Part shown: positions 55,285 to 62,649 of the stretch, in pieces
Numbering within the stretch: the stretch's first letter is position 1
How the letters are laid out: every line of letters starts with the position of its first letter
Source: Alphaproteobacteria bacterium
Lineage (GTDB): Bacteria; Pseudomonadota; Alphaproteobacteria; UBA8366
Direction: 5' to 3'
DNA: 64,000 bases
Assembly: GCA_028281325.1 (NCBI GenBank)
Contig: JANQKC010000011.1
Span: 186,001 to 250,000, forward strand
Notes under the pieces: generated by a model
Told to the model about the DNA's origin: nothing
Seen by the model: the letters and a program-made list of their open reading frames with translations, nothing else
Database searches by the model: none
Made by a program: the position numbers and the translations under genes

Positions 55285-55845
55285 ATGCGCCCGCCATTCT
55301 TCGCCCTTTGCGCAGCGTCGGTTATGCTCGCCGCCTGCCAGACCGCCCCATCCTCAGAACCGACTCGAACCGAAGAAACCCAGATCGTTCTGAAAGCCGA
55401 CCAATTCCGAACGATCCAACCGGAGATATACGAGCAGTCCGGATATTGCAGCCGAAACGAAGGCGCGGTCTGGAGAGATAACGCCTCGATCGCCATCGTC
55501 ATCCTCACGATTGCCGACCTGGAGTGCGGGATAGACGAATCCGAAGTCACGGTCGACGCCCTGATCGACAAGGTGGGTTGGCTAAGCAATGCAAACACGC
55601 GTCCCGAAGGACAGCCCATACTGAGGCGGCGGCTCAACGTCCCCGTTTGGATTCACTTCCTGCGCCGGAACGATCAGCCCTGTATTCTCTTCAACTTCGG
55701 CGTCGGCGATAGCGGCGACCCGCTTTACGAAGCCACCGAATTCATCATTGGCGTCTACTGCAACGACCGTAGCCGCAGCATCTCGCCAGAAGAAGCGAAC
55801 GCCTTCCTGCAAAGCGTCGACATTCGAAACCTTCAACAGCGCTGA
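55285..55845 (+). CDS. Small predicted lipoprotein
   Basis: 186 residues. ATG 55285 gives MRPPFFALCAASVMLAAC with lipobox LAAC (Cys18); a TTG at 55273 is an alternative. The rest is not recognised; it has a few cysteines (for example in SGYCSRNEGA, LECGIDE, QPCILFNF and GVYCND), which could form disulphides in the periplasm. Convergent with the transporter gene (21-bp gap). Function unknown. Confidence 0.72.
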   Translation: MRPPFFALCAASVMLAACQTAPSSEPTRTEETQIVLKADQFRTIQPEIYEQSGYCSRNEGAVWRDNASIAIVILTIADLECGIDESEVTVDALIDKVGWLSNANTRPEGQPILRRRLNVPVWIHFLRRNDQPCILFNFGVGDSGDPLYEATEFIIGVYCNDRSRSISPEEANAFLQSVDIRNLQQR

Positions 55846-55866
55846 ACAGGCCGCATCGAGACGGCC

Positions 55867-56829
55867 CTATTGGCCTTTCCCTCGAACAAAGCGCCGCCCC
55901 AACGGCTTCATCAGGTGCGGCGACAGGTAGATCGGAAACTGGCACATCGCGAAATAGAGCCACGCCATATCCGGCAACACGCTGCCGGTGGCCGCGAGCA
56001 TCAACCCCATGTTTCGTTGCGACACCATGAAGGCGAGCGCGAAGGCGCGATCCCGCCCGGACCATAGGAAGGCCAGCAGCGAGAAGCCGAATACCGCGAA
56101 GGTGACAACAAAGGCCAGAATGCCGATCATCGCCGCGAACAAGGGTGCAGCAAGAAAGGTGTCCGCCACATCCTCCATCACCGCGGCGACGAATACGAAC
56201 AGGACGAGGATGTTGAGCCCGTCGATCTCATCCTTGCGCCGGGCCACCGCCGCGCGCCCGACGATCCGCCGGATGACCGCCGCGATCAAGGCGGAGCCGG
56301 CGAGGATCGCCAGCAGTTTCATCCCCAACGCGATCGGCGCTAACGATAGCGTCCCGTCGAGAAACAGATAGGCGTAGAAACTCGCCGTCAATGGCGTCAG
56401 CGCGGTGCTCGCCACCAAGGTGAGCAGAATGAGAGTCGCATCGAAGCCCATCAGCGCGGCGAAGGCCGGGGCCGCCATCATCGGCGACGCGATCGCCTGC
56501 AGCATGATCGCCAGATACAGATCGGGAAAACGCCCTTCCAGATCGAACGCCCGGCAAACGCCGAAGAAGACCAACGGCATCACGAGCATCGTCCAGCCCG
56601 TCGCCGCCAGCAGGACGCCGGGACGCCGCAACGTCCCGCGCAACGATGCGCCGTCGACCCGCAGGAAGGCAATGCAAAGCAAGACGAAGATCGCTTCGGC
56701 GACATACGGCTTGAGCGCCGCGCCGACCACGGGCACGGCGATCCCGATGAACACCAGCACCGCGACCGCACCCGTCCCCTGCCGGCCGAGCCAGGCCAAT
56801 CCGGCCAGAGGTGATCGAAGAACGGACAT
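55867..56829 (-). CDS. BASS-like Na+-dependent transporter family protein
   Basis: About 320 residues, nine to ten hydrophobic helices, with the internal pseudo-symmetry of the bile acid:sodium symporter fold. ATG 56829 (MSVLRSPLAG) is preferred to an upstream frame extension that would overlap the aminotransferase gene. The gap to that gene's stop is 11 bp and they read in the same direction, so they may be an operon. Family assignment rests on helix pattern and the FVSQRNMGLML-like segment (SQRNMGL), which is a BASS signature. Substrate unknown, possibly an organic acid. Confidence 0.78.
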   Translation of the reverse strand: MSVLRSPLAGLAWLGRQGTGAVAVLVFIGIAVPVVGAALKPYVAEAIFVLLCIAFLRVDGASLRGTLRRPGVLLAATGWTMLVMPLVFFGVCRAFDLEGRFPDLYLAIMLQAIASPMMAAPAFAALMGFDATLILLTLVASTALTPLTASFYAYLFLDGTLSLAPIALGMKLLAILAGSALIAAVIRRIVGRAAVARRKDEIDGLNILVLFVFVAAVMEDVADTFLAAPLFAAMIGILAFVVTFAVFGFSLLAFLWSGRDRAFALAFMVSQRNMGLMLAATGSVLPDMAWLYFAMCQFPIYLSPHLMKPLGRRFVRGKGQ

Positions 56830-56840
56830 CGATGCGACGG

Positions 56841-58109
56841 CTACCCGGCCAAGGATTCGGCGGCCGCCAAACGGATGCACAGCGCGACGCCTTCCGCCGC
56901 CGCCTCCACCTCCGCAAGGGACGGGTAGGTTGGCGCGATCCGGATGTTGCGGTCCCGAGGGTCGCGGCCATAGGGAAAGGTCGATCCGGCGGGCACGAGG
57001 GCGATGCCGGCGTCACCCGCCAGGGCGACGACCCGCCCGGCGCATCCGTCCAGAACGTCGACACTGATGAAATACCCGCCGTCGGGATCGGTCCAGTCCG
57101 CGATGCCGACGCCGCCGAGGTGTTTCGTAAAGACCTCGTGAACCGCCGCGAATTTCGGCGTGATGAGATCGCGCTGGGCTTCCATATGGCGCAGGATCCC
57201 GTTGTGATCCTTGAAGAACCGCACATGCCGAAGCTGGTTGAGTTTGTCGGGCCCGATCGTACGCTTGGACAAGCGGTCCACGAGCCACCGTACGTTGTCG
57301 TCGGACGATGCGAAAAGCGCTAAGCCGCCCCCGGCGAAGGTCACCTTCGATGTCGAGCCGAACACGAAGGGCCGGTTCGCATTTCCGGCCTTCTCGCAAA
57401 CATCCAGGATGTTGAGAATACCGTGCCGCTTGTCCGTCAGGTGATGGACCGCGTAGGCGTTGTCCCAGAACAACCGGAAATCCGGCGCGGCCGCCGGCAT
57501 CGCCGCGAGCCGCTCAACCACCTCGGCAGCATAGATCTCCCCGGTCGGGTTGGAATATTTCGGGACGCACCACATGCCCTTCACGGAGGGATCGGCCACC
57601 AGATCCTCAACCGCCGTCACGTCCGGCCCTGCGCCGGTCAGCGGCACTGGGATCATCTCGATGCCGTATTCCTCGCAAATCGCGAAATGCCTGTCGTACC
57701 CAGGCACCGGGCAGAGAAACTTGGTCTCCTCGGGCCGCCAGGGACCGGTGCCGCCGGGCACCCCTTTCAGCATGGCGAAGACAAGGCAATCATGCATCAG
57801 CGCGAGGCTGGAGTTGTTGCCGACGACGATCCGGTCACCGGGCGCGCCGAGCATGGTCGAGAACAACGCGCGCGCCTCGGGCAGGCCCTGCACGCGGCCG
57901 TAATTCCGCGTATCGCCGCCGTCGTCCTGATGCCAGTCGGCATTGCCGGGCAACCGCAGCAGGTCATTGGACAGGTCGAGCTGTTCCGGCGCGGGCTTCC
58001 CCCGCGTCATGTCGAGCGCAACCCCTTTGGCGCAGAATTCTTCGTAATCAGCGCGCGCCTGAACCAGCAGCGACGCCAGGTCCGTTTCGGACAGCGAGCG
58101 AAACTCCAT
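56841..58109 (-). CDS. Aspartate aminotransferase, class Ic
   Basis: 422-residue PLP enzyme of the PF12897 (class Ic) group. Key points: TRGKPAPEQLDLSNDLLRL, YGRVQGLPEARALFS, CPVPGYDRHF, PKYSNPTGE, FWDNAYAVHHL and the PLP lysine in FGSTSKVTFAGGG (Lys near residue 265). The arginine for substrate carboxylate is in RIAPTYPS. These enzymes act on aspartate and related acidic amino acids. Upstream of the BASS-like transporter, 11 bp apart. Confidence 0.92.
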   Translation of the reverse strand: MEFRSLSETDLASLLVQARADYEEFCAKGVALDMTRGKPAPEQLDLSNDLLRLPGNADWHQDDGGDTRNYGRVQGLPEARALFSTMLGAPGDRIVVGNNSSLALMHDCLVFAMLKGVPGGTGPWRPEETKFLCPVPGYDRHFAICEEYGIEMIPVPLTGAGPDVTAVEDLVADPSVKGMWCVPKYSNPTGEIYAAEVVERLAAMPAAAPDFRLFWDNAYAVHHLTDKRHGILNILDVCEKAGNANRPFVFGSTSKVTFAGGGLALFASSDDNVRWLVDRLSKRTIGPDKLNQLRHVRFFKDHNGILRHMEAQRDLITPKFAAVHEVFTKHLGGVGIADWTDPDGGYFISVDVLDGCAGRVVALAGDAGIALVPAGSTFPYGRDPRDRNIRIAPTYPSLAEVEAAAEGVALCIRLAAAESLAG

Positions 58110-58450
58110 TGCAACCCTCGAATCGCGATATCGGTCGACCGGAATACGCCCAGCACTTTCGCGATCAAACGGAAAAATACAAGGACCACCTGTGCGCTTG
58201 GTTATGGAACCGATTGCGCCAACGCCGCCACTAGGCCATCACCCTCATAAGATTTGGCGGCAATTGCTCGTGTGGGGACGGGCCTGTTCGGGCCAGTGCC
58301 ATTTCTCGATCGCTTGGCTTCCGCACGATTGCACACCGCCTCGGGGGCCATCGATCTCACAGACCACGCGGTCTGTGAGATCGACGGAGAAGAGGTTGGC
58401 CTCGATCAACGAGGTCGACCGGCTTTTGCTCGACCGCCTCGTCGGCAGGG
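58110..58450. other. 341-bp gap between the aminotransferase and chemoreceptor genes
   Basis: The left 140 bp carry nothing recognisable. The right part holds a perfect 15-bp hairpin (58351-58384) and a short decayed frame with a ligase-like motif (58254-58454). No promoter for the divergently oriented minus-strand genes stands out. Confidence 0.6.
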
Positions 58451-58454
58451 TTAG
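58254..58454 (+). pseudogene. Possible remnant of an ATP-dependent ligase-like domain
   Basis: A 66-codon frame contains VCEIDGEEVGLDQRGRPAF followed by RPPRRQG. IDGE followed by a hydrophobic-LD-x-x-G-x-x-x-F pattern is the motif of ATP-dependent DNA ligases (LigD type: DGEaV..d.nG..sF). There is a stop just upstream and no domain on either side, so if real it is a short relic. The call is a pattern impression only; chance is possible in GC-rich DNA. Confidence 0.25.
58351..58384. repeat. Perfect 15-bp inverted repeat with 4-nt loop
   Basis: TCGATCTCACAGACC (58351-58365) and GGTCTGTGAGATCGA (58370-58384) are exact reverse complements around ACGC. It lies 67 bp past the stop of the minus-strand chemoreceptor gene and could act as its terminator or as a barrier, but neither side has a T-run. 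The stem is too long and perfect to be accidental. Confidence 0.75.
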
Positions 58455-60806
58455 GCAGCCTTCACGTTGGCAAGGAACGCCTCTACCTCCGTGCTTAACG
58501 CACCCGCCTGCTTGGTGAGTTCGTCCGACGCGGTCAGCACTTGTTGAGCCGCCGTGCCGGTTTCCGAGGCAGCCTGGGTCACGCCGGTGATATTGCTGCT
58601 GACTTCCTGCGTACCAGCGGCAGCCTGTTGCGTGTTGTCGGCGATTTCCTGCGTCGCAGCACCTTGCTCGCCCATCGCCGCCGTGATGGCCTCGGCAATC
58701 AAGTTGATCTCGGCGATCGTTTCGCCGATGCCTTTGATCGCGCCCACCGCATCGCCGGTGACCGATTGCATCTCCGCGACCTGACTGCTGATCTCTTCAG
58801 TCGCCTTCGCAGTCTGATTGGCGAGGTTCTTGACCTCGGATGCCACCACGGCGAAGCCCTTGCCCGCCTCTCCTGCGCGCGCCGCCTCGATCGTGGCGTT
58901 CAGCGCCAGCAGATTGGTCTGTTCGGCGATTTCACTGATCAAGTCGACAACCTCACCGATCTTCTGCGCAGCCTCGGCGAGACCTTGGACCGTAGCGTTT
59001 GTGCGTTCAGCTTCCGAATTGGCCTTGGTCGCGACCTCCGCCGATTGACCAACCTGGCGATTAATCTCGTTGATCGAGGCCGACATCTCCTCCGAGGCCG
59101 ATGCCACTGTCTGAACATTGGACGTGGCCTGTTCGGATGCGGTGGCGACGGTGGCGGCACGCCGACTCGTCTCCTGCGCCGTCGCCGACATGGACTCCGC
59201 CGTGGTGTTCATTTCGGCGGCCGCCGCAGAGACATTCTTTACAACCCCCATCACCTTCTCGGACAGAGTCACCTGCTCGGTGACCACCGCCCAGGTCAGC
59301 ATCGGCCCGACATATTCCCCGGTCTTGCCGTAAATTGCGTTGACGTTTAGCGCCAAGTACTCGTCGCCGAGCCGAATGTTCGCATTGTGCGGCAAGTTGT
59401 TCGGGTCGGACAGAATACCCCGCTGATGCGCCGGTTCCTTGTGGAAGATGTCGACGCTCTGCCCCACCAGGTCATCGACCTTGCACGGCAGCAATTTCTC
59501 CAGCGACTTCAATGTCGTGGCTGTCGACTTGTTCATATATGTGATGGTGAAGTCCTTGGCGTCGCACATCATCACGTTGATCGGCATATCCTCGACCATC
59601 TGACCCAATTGAAAGGCCTTCGCCACCTCGGCACGCAACGCTTCGAGCGACTCCGCCATCTCGCCAATTTCGTCGGCGCGATCGCGCGACGGAACAGGTT
59701 TATCGACGTTTCCGGCGGCGATTTCGCGCATGGCGCCGGTCATCGAGACAATCGGCTCCGAGATCAGTCGGCCAAGGTACCATGCGATGAAGATGCCCAT
59801 CGCAAGCGCGGCAACAGTTAGGATAACGCTGATGAATTCGCTGCTGCCGATGATCTCTTTCACATGATCATGCAAGCGCAATTCTTCCTCGGCAGCGGTG
59901 GATTCGAGCCACTCGGCATCCGTTGTGATCACGTTGGCCCGTACAACGAGTTCCTTATCGAGGATTCTCTGCAGATCAATTTCGTCTTTATGTACCTTAT
60001 CGAAGGTCTTCATGTACCTTATCGAAGGTCTTCTGGTAGTCCTGAAACAGCATCTCCGCGTCCTTGAAGAGTTCTGCTTCCTTGGCGGTAAACAGGTTGC
60101 TTTTCAGCGCCGTCATCGCCTTCGTGAATTCGCCGAATTCGGCTTCGGTCTTCGCGGCGTAGCTCTCGTCGCGCTGACCGATCATGATATTCGTGTAGAC
60201 TCGGATCAACAGCGCGTGCTCCAGTGCGACGTTGGCAGCGTCGACAGCGGCCGCGTTGTTCTCGCCCTTCGCTTCGATGATGATCAGTTTCAGGTCCTTG
60301 ACGATTTTCTCTCCTTGCGGAAACAGGCGGTCGCGGACAAGCATGTCATGTTCAGTCTTCAAGAGCTTTGCCTGGCTGAACAGCGACATGTACTCCCCAA
60401 ACGCTGTCGCAATTTCTTCCACCTTGGCGCGATGCGACGGCTCCGTCACCACTTCGAAGGCATGATCGATAGATTTCTGAACTTTGCCTGCAAGCGTCTG
60501 AACCGCGTCGGCGTCTTGCGTGCGTCCGAGATTGCCGTAGTCCCGCGCATGCGTACCCAGCTTCAGAAAATTAATCTCAATCGCGGCCGCGCTGTTGGCC
60601 TCTTCCACTGCTTTGGAGAAAAGATCGACATCATGGTTGATACGGACGAACCCGAGGAATTCGTATGTCGAAACACAAAGGAGGATCAGCAGTACGATGG
60701 CGAAGCCGCCGATCAGCTTTGCCTTGATCTTCATCGTATTCAATAAGCCAGAAACACCCCCCTTACTGAGCGATGCGGCAGCGATAGACTTAGCGATAGC
60801 GGTCAT
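58451..60806 (-). pseudogene. Transmembrane methyl-accepting chemotaxis protein split by a 22-bp duplication
   Basis: Two frames form one receptor. The first part (60806-59997, 269 residues) has the N-terminal helix at about 31-52 (LIGGFAIVLLILLCVSTYEFL) and a helical periplasmic sensor domain. The second (60013-58451, 520 residues) has helix 2 ([20 protein letters not shown]), a HAMP domain, a PAS-like region ([19 protein letters not shown]) and the signalling hairpin with [20 protein letters not shown]. At the junction, a 22-bp unit (59991-60012) is repeated in tandem (60013-60034, one mismatch at the last base). This shifts the frame and creates a TAA at 59999-59997. Removing one unit gives 2334 bp, a clean 777-residue receptor. 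The start has GGGGG 8 bp upstream. Confidence 0.92.
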
Positions 60807-61209
60807 GGATTTGCCCCCAGAAACAGTGATTCAGAAGATTCCAAGGTGAACTCGAACTTCCGGCACAGTTACAAACGTGGCGTCAGCATCCGTAGGGCAA
60901 ACTTCTCACCCCCGCTCGCCGAACAACCAGGCCTCTATTGCAAACGCGCCCATCAACCACGCCGACACACAACTCGCGTTTCGGCGGTAGAGACCTAGGT
61001 TGTTAAATCCAAAGCGTGTGACGCCTTGTATTTTTTCTATCAATAGATGGTTAAGTGTTGGTGAATACTTAAATTGTGTGCATGTCTTGACGCATGCCCC
61101 CTATCCAGGCAGCACTTCCGGCCATGGCCGTTCGCTGAAATCGGCCGAGACGGGCGAGTCTTGGAGCGGCCAGTCAACGGTGCTGAGGGATGGTGCGTCC
61201 TTAGTGGAG
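60807..61209. other. 403-bp intergenic region upstream of the split chemoreceptor
   Basis: No gene. The part from 61000 to 61090 is AT-rich compared with its surroundings and holds an imperfect hairpin (TTAAGTGTT at 61051-61059 with AATACTTAA at 61064-61072). No flagellar or sigma-70 promoter for the minus-strand chemoreceptor is convincing. Confidence 0.5.
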
Positions 61210-61563
61210 TCAGCCCGCGATTTCATGCAAGGTATGGCGACGATTGCGTGTGAAAGGGCGCACCTCAGTCGGCCAGCGGCCCTGCTCGATCGCATCCGCC
61301 CATTCGCAGCTGGTTAGCACGTCGGGGCTCTCGATCTCGTAAACGGCGCTATAGGTCGGCTCGGCGCTGGTGTCGACCGCCTTCTCCTCGCCGCCGATGC
61401 TGAGCGTCAGCGGCGCCTGCTTCAGCCGCGTCACCGAGAGGACGCCCGGCACCTTGAGCAGCATGGGGACGTGTTCCTGGTCATAGACCTCGTTGAACAG
61501 GTCTTCTTTATCCGGGTCCACATCCATGCTGGCGGTGAAGATGTATCGCGCCGTGATCGGCAT
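61210..61563 (-). CDS. EthD-like dimeric alpha/beta-barrel protein
   Basis: 117 residues. The pattern YIFTASMDVDPDKEDLFNEVYDQEHVPMLLKVPGVLSVTRLKQ and later TYSAVYEIESPDVLTSCEWADA is that of small EthD/ABM-type ferredoxin-like proteins (dimeric alpha-beta barrel), which assist degradation of ethers or aromatic compounds. No metal or cofactor motif. It lies 18 bp after the VOC-dioxygenase gene in the same direction, so they are probably cotranscribed. The exact role is unknown. Confidence 0.8.
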   Translation of the reverse strand: MPITARYIFTASMDVDPDKEDLFNEVYDQEHVPMLLKVPGVLSVTRLKQAPLTLSIGGEEKAVDTSAEPTYSAVYEIESPDVLTSCEWADAIEQGRWPTEVRPFTRNRRHTLHEIAG

Positions 61564-61581
61564 GCCGTTTCCTTCCTGGTG

Positions 61582-62457
61582 TTAGTCGCGAATCCAGCCC
61601 GGGCCCCACAGGTTGAGGCTGCGCTCCTCGAGCGGCCAGACGCGCGGGGCCATTTCGCGCGGCATGATTTCCAGCTCGGCGGAAATCTCCACCTGGTTGC
61701 CGTGCGGATCCTTGATCATGAAGAATAGATTGTTGCCCGGTCCGTGCCGGCCCGGCCCCCACCACAGCTTGATATGCCGCGAAGACATGTGGTCGGCCCA
61801 ATCGCGGATGTCGTTCCACGACGACGCCTCATAGGCGTGATGGTCCGAACCGACCTGCGACGCGCTGAACACGGCGAAACTGTGATGTTCCGGATCGGAG
61901 CGGTAGAAGGCGACCTTGCGCGTCGCCGGATCGTCGATATCGGCGCTGCAATAGTCGGACGGCACGTAGCCGAGCACGTCCTCGTAAAAGGACATCATGC
62001 GGGCGAGATTGTCGGTCGCCACCACGACATGCTGCAGCCGCCCGGACAGCTTGACCGCCGACGGCGTGTTGACCGCCTTGTGCGACGGCAGGTCCCGGCG
62101 CACCAAACCGAACACGTTCAGCCAGCCGTCGGGGTCGCGCACCGCGACCGCGTCGTCCTCGAAGATCGCCGAGGGCGACGGCTCGGTGTTCACGCCCTGA
62201 CCCTGCACGAAGTCGCGGATATCCTGAAGCTGTTGCCGGTTCTGGACGCGAAACCCATGGTAAGGCCGTTCGCCCGGCGCGCCGGGGCCGACGACCAAGC
62301 GCCGGCCCGGTCCCTGAAGGAGGACGGTCCCGTCCGGCATCGGAGAGGCCTGATACCCGAAAGTATCGGCATAGAAATCCGCCAGCATCGCCGGGTCGTC
62401 GGAATTCAGCCGCAGATGGTCCAACTGGGACGGCCAGATCGGAGAGTCTTTGCTCAT
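61582..62457 (-). CDS. VOC family protein, type I extradiol dioxygenase-like
   Basis: 291 residues with two vicinal-oxygen-chelate modules, each of four beta-alpha-beta units. The proposed iron ligands of the C-terminal module are His143 (LQHVVV), His207 (SDHHAYE) and Glu257 (GNQVEIS), the classic 2-His-1-Glu set at near-BphC spacing. A ring-cleaving dioxygenase acting on a catechol-like product is therefore likely. ATG at 62457 is chosen by domain start. Divergent from the Rieske oxygenase gene with a shared regulatory gap; with EthD-like protein downstream. Confidence 0.88.
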   Translation of the reverse strand: MSKDSPIWPSQLDHLRLNSDDPAMLADFYADTFGYQASPMPDGTVLLQGPGRRLVVGPGAPGERPYHGFRVQNRQQLQDIRDFVQGQGVNTEPSPSAIFEDDAVAVRDPDGWLNVFGLVRRDLPSHKAVNTPSAVKLSGRLQHVVVATDNLARMMSFYEDVLGYVPSDYCSADIDDPATRKVAFYRSDPEHHSFAVFSASQVGSDHHAYEASSWNDIRDWADHMSSRHIKLWWGPGRHGPGNNLFFMIKDPHGNQVEISAELEIMPREMAPRVWPLEERSLNLWGPGWIRD

Positions 62458-62487
62458 GGAGTCGCTCGCTCTGAGATAGGCCGATGT

Positions 62488-62515
62488 ATTCTAGGCGTTT
62501 CAGACCAGACCGCAA
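62488..62515 (-). promoter_or_regulatory. Putative promoter for the VOC/EthD genes
   Basis: On the minus strand TAGAAT (62493-62488) is the -10 box and TTGCGG (62515-62510) a weak -35 box, 16 bp apart. One CGTTTC hexamer (62496-62501) lies between them. Confidence 0.45.
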
Positions 62516-62565
62516 CGCGCTGCGAAACGTTTCGCCGTAGGCCGCACCGATCTGCATGACGTTTC
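62496..62565. promoter_or_regulatory. Three CGTTTC sites at 32-bp spacing, one in a perfect palindrome
   Basis: CGTTTC occurs at 62496-62501, 62528-62533 and 62560-62565, exactly 32 bp apart. The middle copy is the right half of the perfect 14-bp palindrome GCGAAACGTTTCGC (62522-62535), which looks like a LacI-family or similar homodimeric operator. The set lies between the two divergent promoters, so it could hold a shared regulator. Regulator gene not seen in the window. Confidence 0.6.
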
Positions 62566-62581
62566 AACCGGCCGGGCCGTA

Positions 62582-62611
62582 TTGTCGGGCGGGCCTTCGG
62601 ATCGCTATAAT
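62582..62611 (+). promoter_or_regulatory. Promoter of the Rieske oxygenase gene
   Basis: TTGTCG (62582-62587), 18-bp spacer and a perfect TATAAT (62606-62611). The predicted start near 62618 gives a 31-nt leader with GGAAGGAAAC just before the ATG at 62650. Confidence 0.7.
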
Positions 62612-62649
62612 CCGCTGTAAATAAAGACGATAGCGGGAAGGAAACGACC

